From UTCFX2 sp002050125 (lineage in GTDB: Bacteria > Chloroflexota > Anaerolineae > Anaerolineales > UBA4823), in the NCBI GenBank assembly GCA_027494035.1, contig JAOSJQ010000001.1, forward strand, positions 992,001-1,056,000: a stretch of DNA of 64,000 nt. Direction: 5' to 3'. The number at the start of each line of letters is the position of its first letter. Positions within the stretch are counted from its first letter, which is position 1. The position numbers and the translations under genes are program-made. Under the pieces are notes generated by a model. That model was not told the DNA's origin, ran no database searches, and saw nothing but the letters and a program-made list of their open reading frames with translations. This document shows positions 46,365-55,823 of this stretch, piece by piece.

Positions 46365-47895
46365 CTACGAATACGGCTGGTTCACCTTTGCCAGCATATC
46401 GTCCAATTCGAGCTGCAGTTCGCCAGCCATGGGATGATCGGGGTATAAGTTCTGCAGTTCAGAAGGATCCAGCTCAAGGTTATAGTATTCATAGTTGTTC
46501 GCATAGTGTTTATAACCCAGGTAGCGCACAAGTTTGTGAGGTCCGCGCATCAACACCAGGGTCGCCTTGCGCAACTGGCTGAAAGCCGCATTGGCTTTGG
46601 CTTCGACCACGAAGATGCGCCGCTGAGGCTCCGCTTCGCCGCCCAGCCCGGGCAAGACCTGTCCTTCAGCCCACTGCGGCGTTTCCACGCCGGCGATCTT
46701 GAGCAGCGTGGGCAGCACATCGACGTTGCTCGTCAACGAATGGATATCTACCCGCTCACTCTGCCCCGGCGTGTGAATCACTAAAGGAACCCGGATCACC
46801 GGCTCGAACATCAACGGCGTTGAATGCCCCGAGACCCCGCGCTCGAACAGTTCGCCGTGATCCGCAGTGAAGATTAAATAGCTGCTTTCCAGCAAACCGC
46901 TCCGATCCAGGTGGTCGATCAACCGACCAAACTGGCTGTCGAGGTCAGCGACGAACTCGTCATAGCTGGTGCGCAGGCTGTTGAGGCGCTCTTGCGTCAC
47001 CCCCGGCGCCAAACGGTGCTTCTTGAGCTCAGGCGGGTTCCAGCCATCGTTGAACATTCCGATGAACTCGCGCCGCGGAACATAGGGCATGTGCGGCGGC
47101 ATAAAGTGTAAATAGGTGAAAAAAGGCTGGGGAAGCGCGTCCAGCATGCCCATCACCCCATCCATCACCAATGGCAGGTCGAAATACACATCCGAATTCG
47201 CCAGGCGCGGCAGCCCGCTCGGATAACTCGCCTTCAGGCGCGCCAAAGCGCGTTGATAACTTGCCTGGGTCGTCAGATCATTCAGGAGCGAGAAGAAGAG
47301 CGAACCGTGCGCTTCTTCGCGTTTGAAGAGAAACTGGTCCATGCTCTTCATGCCATAGATGGCGTCGCGCCGAAATAAATGATCGTAAAAAGTTCTGCCC
47401 GCCAGCGAAAAACGATCGACCGATTCATGCCGGTTCAAATATTTGTGGAACTGATAGAGCAGCATATCGGCAAACGTGTTCTGGGCAAAAGCAAACTGGT
47501 AATAGGCACCGTCCAGCATTGAAAAAAAGATTGTGCGGCTCGACCTGTGGGCTGATCAGACTGCTGAGATTGTACGCCCGGTGCGTCCAGGGATAGGCGC
47601 TGGTGAAAAGCGAGGCGGTGCTGGGCGTTGTAAAATTGCCAGCCGAGTGGTGATTGTGATAAACCACAGCCCGCTCGGCGAAACGCTCCAGATTGGGGCT
47701 GGTTTTGCGCCGGTAGCCGTACAGGGATAAATTGAACGCGGAAAGGGCGTCGAACAGCACCACAATGATGTTCGGCTTCGGGTCCGCCGCAGCCCGCAGC
47801 GAAGATGACCCGGCTGGCAGCCTACCCAATGCGCCTGCCAGGGCAACCGAGGCGGAGAGTTTCAGAAAATCACGGCGGTTTAACGATGCAGGCAT
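46365..47895 (-). CDS. Alkaline-phosphatase-superfamily (sulfatase-like) Tat-exported protein (frameshifted)
   Basis: The reconstructed product is 509 aa. The frame breaks at the A7 run at 47522-47528 (T7 coding, T6 expected), joining EPHNLFS to MLDGAYYQF. The N-terminus has a twin-arginine signal with RRDFLK at 7-12. PNIIVVLFDAL gives the metal Asp49. NFTTPSTASLFTS puts Thr89 where sulfatases have the formylglycine-forming Cys, as in LtaS-type phosphoglycerol transferases. TADHGELFERGVSGHSTP supplies the other metal ligands. It is therefore probably a phosphotransferase or phosphohydrolase rather than a true sulfatase. It acts outside the cytoplasm. A membrane-protein gene precedes it by 22 bases on the same strand. 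Confidence 0.78.
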
Positions 47896-47917
47896 AGCGA
47901 TACCTCAGAGACCGCGG

Positions 47918-48511
47918 TCACGATCCGAACAGATTGCGCCCAATCACCACCAGCATGCCGACCAGCCCCAGAGAAACGTACAGGTAGGCAAACAGCGTCA
48001 TGCGTTCGGCAATCGAATTGACAATGCGCACGAGGATCGGAAACCGCCAAAACAACCACGATAAGACCAAAACGAACAGCGCCATTCCGAGTAGAAAGGC
48101 GAGCGGATAAACGGCGAGCTGCCGCAACGTCAGCCGGTACACCAGATTGATCTTGCGCTGGATTAAGATCGCCGCGAGGCTGATCAGCCCCGCCAGGCTG
48201 CTGCCCAGCGCGATGTAATTGGCTTTGAAAATCTGCCCCGGGAAAAACAGCGAAAACAGCAGCACGAAACCCGACATCGTCAGGCTCTCTACCAGCGCAA
48301 ACGCAAGCACATACGCGACGATTGTGAGCACCTTCCATACGCTGAGATATTCGAGCCAGCTTGGCACATACCAGAACATCCGGTAGAGCGACCAGCTAAA
48401 CCCAAAGAATGTGAAAATCGCAAAAACCGGCAGCAATTGCTGCCGCGATGGGAACCTTGACTGAATGGACTTCAAAGCCGGTAAGCTGCTTTCAATTTTA
48501 TTTTCTGGCAA
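47918..48511 (-). CDS. Small multi-spanning membrane protein, unknown function
   Basis: The 197-aa protein has about five transmembrane helices (starting near residues 28, 60, 90, 130 and 175) and a polar N-terminus. No motif or family is recognised. It lies 22 bases upstream of the sulfatase-like gene on the minus strand, so the two are probably co-transcribed and may work together. Confidence 0.65.
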   Translation of the reverse strand: MPENKIESSLPALKSIQSRFPSRQQLLPVFAIFTFFGFSWSLYRMFWYVPSWLEYLSVWKVLTIVAYVLAFALVESLTMSGFVLLFSLFFPGQIFKANYIALGSSLAGLISLAAILIQRKINLVYRLTLRQLAVYPLAFLLGMALFVLVLSWLFWRFPILVRIVNSIAERMTLFAYLYVSLGLVGMLVVIGRNLFGS

Positions 48512-48607
48512 TCCCAGATGCCAATTTTACCACGCCGCATTTCAGCCTATGCGCTGCGCGCCGTTCGTTCCCGGCATTGCACATGCGCCTCTCATTCTTC
48601 ATCTGCG

Positions 48608-49750
48608 CTATTCATCAGCGCTGATGACCTGCTGATACAGCGCGGTCAGCCGCGCTTCCATCACAGCCCAACTGTAATGCTGCTCGTAAGCCTGGCGCGC
48701 CGCCCGCCCCAGTTTCTCCCGCAGTTCAGCGTCGCGTTCGAGGCGCGCCAGCGCGTCATCGAGCTCATCGGCTGCGCCGTAATTCACAACCAGTCCGCAT
48801 TGGGCGTCTTCGACAATCCGATCCATGTTGGTGCCGCGCGCCACGATCACCGGTTTGCCGAGCATCATCGCTTCGAAAATCTTGTTCGGGCTGGCGTAAC
48901 GGTGATTGGGTATCACAGGGTCATACAACGCCACCAGCACATTGGCTTGCCTGCTAAGTTCGAGCGCTTGCGAATATGGGACCCGCCCATGCCAGCGAAT
49001 GTTCGGGTTCGCTGCCGCGCTTTGCTGGATTGCCGCCTCGTCGCCGCCAAAGCCCGCCAGGTCCAACTGCCAGTCAGGGTGGCGCTGCATGACTTCGATC
49101 AGCTCGAGTAACCCGCGCTCGTATTGCAGCAATCCAACATAAGCCACCCGGATTGAGCTCGCCGCGGAGCCCGGCTGAGCCTGAGCCGCGTTCCACAAGT
49201 CTTGAGGCGTGTTGTAAATCACTGCCAGCCGTCGGGGCTTGGCGCCGGCGATCTGCTCGATGCGGCTCTCATCGACCAGGATCAAGCCATCCGCCCGACC
49301 GATCGCCCACAGATCGACCCGTCGAATAAGCGCTTTAACAAACCCGGGTGTGTTCCGTAAATGATCCGCGTAGAAATCGAAAATATCATAGATGAGCTTT
49401 TTCTTCTTGAGCCGGGCGCAGAACAACGCGGGCAGAATCGTATCGAAATCGCAGGCGTGCAGCAGCGCGAACTCGTCCGAATGCCGCAACAGCCACACGA
49501 GCAAGCCAAACTGCCAGCGCAAAAGCGGGAAGAAATTGAGAATGCCGCGCGCGTATTCGGCTTTGATCGGCAGGCGCTCGATGATCCCCCAGGCGGTCTC
49601 TTCGTACACCGGCAGCGCCCCGGTGCGATCCCAGCCCAGCAGGTGAGTTTGATACCCCGCTTTGAGCAAGCTCTGAGCCTCTTTTTCGACGCGTGGGTCG
49701 GGCGCGATGGGGTTCGAACGACAAATCAATACTTTTATCGGAGTGTTCAT
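48608..49750 (-). CDS. Family 4 glycosyltransferase
   Basis: The product is 380 aa from ATG 49750, with ATG 49759 as an in-frame alternative. KVLICRSNPIAPDPRVEKEA is a typical GT4 start. LIYDIFDFYADHL and DGLILVDESRIEQI follow, and SPNKIFEAMMLGKPVIVA is the donor-binding stretch. Its sugar is unknown. It is probably the first gene of a minus-strand unit with 47918 and 46365, driven by the extended -10 at 49813-49822. Confidence 0.84.
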   Translation of the reverse strand: MNTPIKVLICRSNPIAPDPRVEKEAQSLLKAGYQTHLLGWDRTGALPVYEETAWGIIERLPIKAEYARGILNFFPLLRWQFGLLVWLLRHSDEFALLHACDFDTILPALFCARLKKKKLIYDIFDFYADHLRNTPGFVKALIRRVDLWAIGRADGLILVDESRIEQIAGAKPRRLAVIYNTPQDLWNAAQAQPGSAASSIRVAYVGLLQYERGLLELIEVMQRHPDWQLDLAGFGGDEAAIQQSAAANPNIRWHGRVPYSQALELSRQANVLVALYDPVIPNHRYASPNKIFEAMMLGKPVIVARGTNMDRIVEDAQCGLVVNYGAADELDDALARLERDAELREKLGRAARQAYEQHYSWAVMEARLTALYQQVISADE

Positions 49751-49812
49751 CGCCAACATCTATCAGCCGTCAGGCGCAGGAAAAGGACCCCGCCCGACTG
49801 AAAACCAAAAAG

Positions 49813-49822
49813 ATTATATCAA
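49813..49822 (-). promoter_or_regulatory. Extended -10 promoter, minus strand
   Basis: On the minus strand TTGATATAAT contains TG-n-TATAAT, a perfect extended -10. It lies about 60 bases before the glycosyltransferase start at 49750. A -35 box is not needed for such promoters and none is clear. Confidence 0.55.
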
Positions 49823-49888
49823 GAGACGCGCGTACACGCACACCCGCGCCTAAAGTTCGCATCACCGCAGCTAAGGCATGAGATTCGG

Positions 49889-49894
49889 TATAAT
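49889..49894 (+). promoter_or_regulatory. Candidate -10 box, plus strand
   Basis: TATAAT lies 42 bases before GTG 49937 in the divergent gap 49751-49936. The -35 region is weak. It would drive the large membrane glycosyltransferase gene. Confidence 0.45.
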
Positions 49895-49936
49895 TACGTC
49901 CCATGGGCAACACAGCCACTGAAGGGATAATCGTTC

Positions 49937-52772
49937 GTGTTGGAATTTTCGCTGGCGGATGAACAGCCGGTCTTACTGAAGCTCTGGCGCTCTTTTTCTG
50001 GGGCTGGCGGCGCTGCAATGCCTGCTGGCTTTGGGGATCGTCTGGAAGTTGCGCCATCTTACCGGGGGGTTACGGAGCCCGGTTCAGCTTCTATTTGCGG
50101 GCGTGGTTCTCTTGCTGCTGTCCGGTTTCCTTATTCTGTTCGCCCAGTCGTGGACGAACCGGACCGCCGCGCATCGTCAAATCCAGTCGGCGCTCCGTTT
50201 CGTGCAGCATCCCCGCCGCTTTGCCACTCTGGCGGTCTTGACGAGCGTCCTGTTTTTCCTGGGAACTTTCAGCGCGACCCTGCTGCCCGAAACCAGCGAG
50301 CCTTTCACCCGCGCCATTCTGGGGCGGGCGCTGCCGGCGGCGCTTCTGGTGGCGGGATTGAGCCTGCAAACTCTGGCGGCGCTGCTCATCGTCCGGCATG
50401 GTTTCAATTGCAAGCTTGCGGGTAAGCGCATTTTTTGGTCGATCCTGATCCTGGCTTTAGGGCTTTTTCTCTATTGGAACTGGCTCTCAGTCACGGTAAT
50501 CCCGTCCGCCGCGCGCATCGAGGGCTGGAACACGATGGGCGTTCCGATCCTCGAACAGCAGGTTCTGGCTGCCTGGCTGCTTGGGATGGGCGTCATGCTG
50601 CTCATCCATCTGACCAACGTCAGGCGCAGCGTTTCAAGCCGGGCTGCCCCGATTAAGCGCGGCAGGATCGACCTCGGGATCTCGCTGGTCATCTGGCTCG
50701 GCGCGGTCCTGATCTGGCAGTCCATCCCCGTTCAACCGAACTGGTTCCTGACCGGCGCGGTCTATCCAAACAACGAGCCTTATCCCGCTTCGGACGCGCG
50801 AATTTACGACCGGACTGCGCAATCCGCCCTGGTAGGCAGCGGATACCGCTTCAGCGAGGATATCAACATCCGCCGCCCGCTGCACGCGATGTACTTAACC
50901 TTGCTCCACTTGGCTGCCGGTCAGGACTATGCACGATTAGTATTCTTTCAAATTGTTGTTCTGGCGCTCTTTCCAGTGACCCTGTTTTGGATTGCGAAAA
51001 ACCTGCACAACCGGGTCTCAGGGGTGATCGCCGCGACTCTGGTGATTTTTCGGGAAGCCAATGCCATCTCACTTTCCGCAGTGCTCACTACCGCCAACGC
51101 AAAATTACTTCTGGTGGATTTGCCCACCGCGGCGCTGCTGGCGCTGTTCTTTTACCTTGCCATCCTGTGGCTCAAAAGAGACCCGCACAACCTGCTGTGG
51201 GCGCTGGTCAGCGGACAGGCGCTCGGCTTGGCAATTCTCATCCGCCCCGAAACGATCATCCTGGGCGCCGCCCCGGCGCTCGTTTTATTCATGGTGGTCC
51301 GACGCGAACGAAATTACTTAAAACTCCTGCGTCAGCTCGCGCTGTTCACGTTCGGGGTTCTTCTTGTTCTGTCGCCCTGGGTGTGGCGCAACTGGCGGTT
51401 GACCGGAATGATTTATCTGAACGATCCGCATTTTCGCTTTGGCATCATCCGCCAGCGTTTTGCGCCTGAAAGCCGCCTGACATTGCCGAATGCGATCGAA
51501 GAAGGCGCCCTCCCAAACCCGGCTCACAGCGGGGGGCAGCTTGCTTACACCGGGATCATGCCCGGTCTCGCGGCTGATTCCGCCCCCCAGCGTTCAAAGC
51601 TAGCCGACCCGCCTGCAGTGGCGCTTCAAGCTACACCCACGCCGGGACCGCACCCGAAGACGCCAGAAGAGATCGAACAGGCTGCACGGGAGCGCCTCCT
51701 GCATGAGCTTGGGAACCCGCTCAGGCTGCTGCAGGTCAATTCCGCCCACTACTTGAACAGCCAGTTCCAGTCTCTGCTGATCTTTCCCAGCACTTTCCGC
51801 GGGGTTGATTCGATGATCAGCTTTTTGGGACATCGCAACCTCTCCCGGTTGTGGTCTGAATGGTTTTCCGCCGACAGCTACATCCGCCGGTTGTCCTATT
51901 GGCCCAAGTGGCAAGGGGAATTCGATTTTCAATCCCTGCTGCCCCTGATCCTCACCGTCGTACTCATCGCCGCGGGGATACAAACCGCCTGGAACCGCGG
52001 CGGCTGGACTGGATTATTGCTGCTGCTTGGGGCGACCATCTACTTTCTCGGAAATGCCGTCTTTCGAAATTCGGGCGGCAGGTACATCCTGGCTGTAGAT
52101 TGGATTTATATCGTCTATTACAGCATCGGTCTGGCGCATCTCTCCTGCGCTGCAATCGGCTATCTGCGCCGGGTCGAGTTGTACACCCATTTCCCGGATG
52201 AAGAAGCCGAGACCCGCGGGGTTTCCCACAAGGCGGCGGGATTTTGGATCCCAGCCGCGCTGGCAGCCAGCTTCCTGCTGGTCAGTATAGCCATCCCTCT
52301 GGTCGAACGGAGCTTTCCTCAGCGCTACACCGTCCTGCGCAAAGCTCAGATGCTCGAAACGCTGCTCACCTCTGCGGATGTGTCAACCGCAGACCGGCAA
52401 ATGCTGCAGGCGTTTCTGGATCAGGGCGCCGTCACGGTCGGCGGGCGCGTGCTCTACCCTCAGTATTATCCCCCGAATGTCGGCTCGCTGGGCAAAACCG
52501 ACGCCCCGATCAAGCCAATGCCTTATTCTCGTCTGGTCTTCACGATTAATGGCGAGCGCAATCTGGGGCTAACCTTGCCGGTGGACAGCCGCAGCGCGCC
52601 GATCCCCAATGCTTCGGATGGTCTGGCGTTCCTCTGCCCGGTGGATGAGAACTATGCCCTGGCGCTCGGCATCATCGACGCGCAAAACCGGGTTCAGAGC
52701 ATAACGCTGATTTCCCCTCAAATGGCTCAGGTGATTTGTCCGCTGGAACTGGGCGCTGAGACCGCCCCCTAA
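49937..52772 (+). CDS. Very large multi-spanning glycosyltransferase-like membrane protein (frameshifted)
   Basis: The reconstructed product is 944 aa. The start is GTG 49937, with GAAGGGA upstream. Removing one T from the T5 run at 49993-49997 joins the N-terminus to SFLGLAALQCLLALG and the rest of the protein. The first half has many hydrophobic helices. A loop with TGAVYPNNEPYPASDARIYDRTAQ carries the acidic residues expected of a GT-C/PMT-like first loop, and LAILIRPETIILG resembles the family 39 core. A periplasmic-type hydrophilic tail follows about residue 745. It is unusually long for GT39 and the function is inferred from architecture. It is convergent with the glycosyltransferase at 52800. 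Confidence 0.62.
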
Positions 52773-52799
52773 TATCTTGCGCCTTCAAGCCGCTAAAGG

Positions 52800-53957
52800 T
52801 TAACAAGCCATCATCTCTTGATAGATTTGGCGGATATTCCGGTTGATTTTGACATCGGTAAATTCTTCTTCAGCCAGGCGGCGGGCAGCCAGCCCCATCT
52901 GGCGGCGCAGTTCGGGGTCGCGGCACAATTTCTCCAGGCGCCCCGCCAGCGCCTCGGGGTCGTTCAGCGGCACCAGATAACCCGTTACGCCTGGGATCAC
53001 AACTTCCCGGCAGCCAGGCACGTCCGTCGCCACGATCGGTCGCCCACAAGATAACGCCTCCAGCAGCGCTTTCGAGAGCCCCTCGCCCATCGACGGCAGC
53101 ACGACCACGTGGCTCTTTTGGTAAATCGCCCGCATGTTGGACTGCCACCCCCACCATTCGACCACCCCCTCCTTTTGCCAGGCTAAGATGACCTCTTCCG
53201 CAATCGTCTCCGGATTGCCGGGGTCCGGACGACCGATCAACACCACCCGAACCGGCAGCTGTTTTTTTAGGAGGCGCGCCGCCTCCACCAGCACCCCCAC
53301 ACCTTTCGACCACAGCAAGCGCCCCGGAAAGATCACCAGCGGGTTGTCTGTCGGCTGCTCGGGGGTGTAGTGAAACCATTCCGTGTCCACGCCCACCCCG
53401 TTGACCAGCCAGTTCTTCTGGACTGGCACCAACCCGCTCTCAGTAAAAAAAGCCTGGTCGGAAGAGTTCTCGAAAGTCGTCCCGGCATTCAACCCTCGAT
53501 ACACCAGCCGGAACATCCATTCGATGAACGGACGCAAGAGCAGCGCCTTGCCGTCCGACCCCTGAAACGCATAACCGCGCCCGGTGATCGAATTGATCAC
53601 CGCCGGGATCCTTGCCATCCGCGATGCTAGCGTCCCGTACAACACCGGCTTGATGGTAAAGTGGTGCACCAGGCAAGGCTTCTCCGCGCGGTAGATGCGA
53701 TACAGGTTGATTATCGAGCGCAGTTCCGACCAGAGCGGCGCTGTTTGACGCTCGAGTTCCCAGGCGATCAATCGAAATCCCGCCGAACGGATCTGCTCGG
53801 AATACTCCAAAGCCGGGCACACAAAGACGACCTCGAAATCGTCCCGGATCAGTTCTTCCGCCAGTGAGAGTCGAAAATTGTAAAGATACCAATCTGTATT
53901 TGCGACAAGCAGGATTTTTCGTTTCAAAACCGGCATCTTTCGCTGCATAGCCTTCAC
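52800..53957 (-). CDS. Family 4 glycosyltransferase (PglA-like)
   Basis: The 385-aa GT-B protein shows KILLVANTDWYLYNFRLSLAEE, VHHFTIKPVLYGTLASRM, NSITGRGYAF, VIFPGRLLWSKGVGVLVEAA and SMGEGLSKALLEALSCGRPIVATDVPGCREVV. This pattern is common in transferases that add HexNAc or other sugars to polyprenyl-diphosphate-linked intermediates. The start is taken at 53957; internal ATGs at 53948 and 53936 are possible. It is divergent from the second ABC exporter. The 206-base gap between them shows no convincing promoter. Confidence 0.86.
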   Translation of the reverse strand: MKAMQRKMPVLKRKILLVANTDWYLYNFRLSLAEELIRDDFEVVFVCPALEYSEQIRSAGFRLIAWELERQTAPLWSELRSIINLYRIYRAEKPCLVHHFTIKPVLYGTLASRMARIPAVINSITGRGYAFQGSDGKALLLRPFIEWMFRLVYRGLNAGTTFENSSDQAFFTESGLVPVQKNWLVNGVGVDTEWFHYTPEQPTDNPLVIFPGRLLWSKGVGVLVEAARLLKKQLPVRVVLIGRPDPGNPETIAEEVILAWQKEGVVEWWGWQSNMRAIYQKSHVVVLPSMGEGLSKALLEALSCGRPIVATDVPGCREVVIPGVTGYLVPLNDPEALAGRLEKLCRDPELRRQMGLAARRLAEEEFTDVKINRNIRQIYQEMMAC

Positions 53958-54163
53958 GCGGCTGTTGGTGCAAATTGACCTGTTTCTGTAAACAGCGGCT
54001 CTTCTATGCTAAAGGCTTTCCAGGAGCCAGCCTGTTACCATGCCGCAAAAACGGAGCCTTGTAATTTTACTAGAAGTTCGGCTCAATTTCGAACAGAGTG
54101 TTCTTCCACATCTTCATCTTCATCCCCGCTGAGAGCGAGGGGCGCCTCAGCGCTTGTGATAAA

Positions 54164-55036
54164 ATGGGCTTTATGCAGATCGAAAACATCGATAGTCATC
54201 CGGCTATAAAAACGGTCACCAAAGAAACGCCCGTGTACGACAGCAGCCGGCGCGGCATCCTGGCGCTGGAAGAGCTGCGCGAAACATTGCGTTACCAGGA
54301 TCTGATTCTCCAACTTGTCCGCCGCGATATTGTCGCCCGGTATAAGCGCTCGGTGCTTGGCGTCGCCTGGACGATGTTGAACCCACTCGCTATGATGGTG
54401 GTGATGACCATCGTTTTCTCTCAACTTTTCCACAGCGTGCCAGGTTACCCCGCATATATATTGAGCGGTCTTTTGGTCTGGACATTTTTCAACCAGACCA
54501 CCAGCGCGATCATCAACAGCCTGGTTTGGGGCGGCGCATTTTTCCAACGCATCTATGTCCCCCGGTCTGCATTTGCTATCTCAGCGATGGGCACCGGGAT
54601 AGTCAATCTCCTGCTGTCGTTGATCCCGCTCTTGGGCGTCATGCTGCTGGTCAAGATCCCGATTCGACCTTCGATCATCTTCGTGCCTATCCCCATCCTC
54701 CTTCTAGCCTGTTTTGCGTTAGGCGTGGGTCTGCTCGTCTCAAGCATGGCGATCTTCTTTCCCGATGTGGTCGAAATGTATCAGGTCTTCCTATTGATCT
54801 GGTTTTACATCACCCCCATCATTTATCCAATCAAAATTATCCCAGAACGGCTTCTCCCCTTGTTGAAGTTCAATATTTTTCTGCCGCTGCTTAACCTCTT
54901 CCGGCTGATCGTCTACGAGGGGAAAACCCCAACCTTGACCGACCTGCTCTCGCCCCTTGTCATTGCGGTCGTCATGCTGGCGCTTGGCTGGTGGATCTTC
55001 GCGCAAAAATCCGATGAATTTGTCTACCGTACTTGA
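54164..55036 (+). CDS. wzm: Polysaccharide ABC transporter permease (Wzm/TagG type), system 2
   Basis: The product is about 290 aa from ATG 54164, with ATG 54173 as an alternative. LVRRDIVARYKRSVLGVAW is the amphipathic entry segment of the family, followed by about six membrane helices (MVVMTIVFSQLF, SGLLVWTFFNQ, YITPIIYP). It shares its fold with the 7116 product, but the two differ clearly in sequence. Its gene overlaps the ATPase gene by 23 bases. It exports a polysaccharide or lipid-linked glycan. Confidence 0.86.
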   Translation: MGFMQIENIDSHPAIKTVTKETPVYDSSRRGILALEELRETLRYQDLILQLVRRDIVARYKRSVLGVAWTMLNPLAMMVVMTIVFSQLFHSVPGYPAYILSGLLVWTFFNQTTSAIINSLVWGGAFFQRIYVPRSAFAISAMGTGIVNLLLSLIPLLGVMLLVKIPIRPSIIFVPIPILLLACFALGVGLLVSSMAIFFPDVVEMYQVFLLIWFYITPIIYPIKIIPERLLPLLKFNIFLPLLNLFRLIVYEGKTPTLTDLLSPLVIAVVMLALGWWIFAQKSDEFVYRT

Positions 55037-55802
55037 AACCCGCTCCATCGAGGAAACCCAGCCTTTTTCGGCAGACCAGACCGTGATCGCGGTGGAGAAC
55101 GTCACGGTCCGCTACCGCGTGCCAAAAGAGCAGATGCGCACCTTCAAGGAGTACGCGATCCGGCGCATTCAAGGGCGGGTGCAGCACAACGAATTCCTGG
55201 CGTTGAACAACGTCAGCCTGAGCGTCCAAAAAGGCGAGGTATTTGGCCTCATCGGTCCAAATGGGGCGGGCAAGACCACCCTGCTGCGTTTAGTGGCGCG
55301 CGTCATGCGCCCCACCGAAGGGCGCGTCGTGGTTGTCGGCAACGTAGCTCCACTGCTTGCCATGGGCGCCGGCTTTCACATGGAGCTGACTGGTCGGGAA
55401 AACGTCTACCTCAACGGCGCCATTCTGGGCTACGACCGCAAAACGATCGACCAGAACTTCGAGCGCATCGTCGACTTTGCCGAGTTGTGGGACTTCATCG
55501 ACTCACCGCTGCGCACCTATTCTACCGGCATGGTGGCTCGCCTGGGTTTTGCAGTCGCCACCGATATCATGCCGGAGATCCTGATTGTGGATGAAGCTCT
55601 CTCGGTGGGCGATACCGCTTTCCAAGAAAAGAGCCTAGCGCGCATCCGTTCGTTTCAAACGAGCGGTTCAACCATCCTGCTCGTCACTCATAGCATGGAA
55701 ACCATCCGGAGGATGTGCAGCCGCGCCGCCTGGCTGGATCAGGGCAAGCTGCGCCTCATCGGTCCAGCAGAAGAAGTCGTCAGCCAATATCTGAGCGCCT
55801 GA
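55014..55802 (+). CDS. wzt: Polysaccharide ABC transporter ATPase, short form, system 2
   Basis: ATG 55014 is chosen; a start at 54957 would lie deep within the permease gene. The 262-aa ATPase has a Walker A GPNGAGKTT, the YSTGM signature, ILIVDEALSVGD and the switch His in LVTHSMET. It ends at the nucleotide-binding domain and lacks the C-terminal recognition domain of the 7976 product. It probably exports chains without cap recognition, as TagH- or KpsT-like systems do. It is coupled to its permease by overlap. Confidence 0.88.
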   Translation: MNLSTVLETRSIEETQPFSADQTVIAVENVTVRYRVPKEQMRTFKEYAIRRIQGRVQHNEFLALNNVSLSVQKGEVFGLIGPNGAGKTTLLRLVARVMRPTEGRVVVVGNVAPLLAMGAGFHMELTGRENVYLNGAILGYDRKTIDQNFERIVDFAELWDFIDSPLRTYSTGMVARLGFAVATDIMPEILIVDEALSVGDTAFQEKSLARIRSFQTSGSTILLVTHSMETIRRMCSRAAWLDQGKLRLIGPAEEVVSQYLSA

Positions 55803-55823
55803 TTTTTGGGTATCCGATCTGAA

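Noticed and set aside
46365..47895. True arylsulfatase that would remove glycan sulfate
   Set aside because: The Cys or Ser required for formylglycine is replaced by Thr, so sulfatase activity is unlikely despite two sulfotransferases in the locus.
53958..54163. Promoter from TTGACC at 53975 with TATGCT at 54005
   Set aside because: The spacer is 24 bases, too long for a normal promoter.
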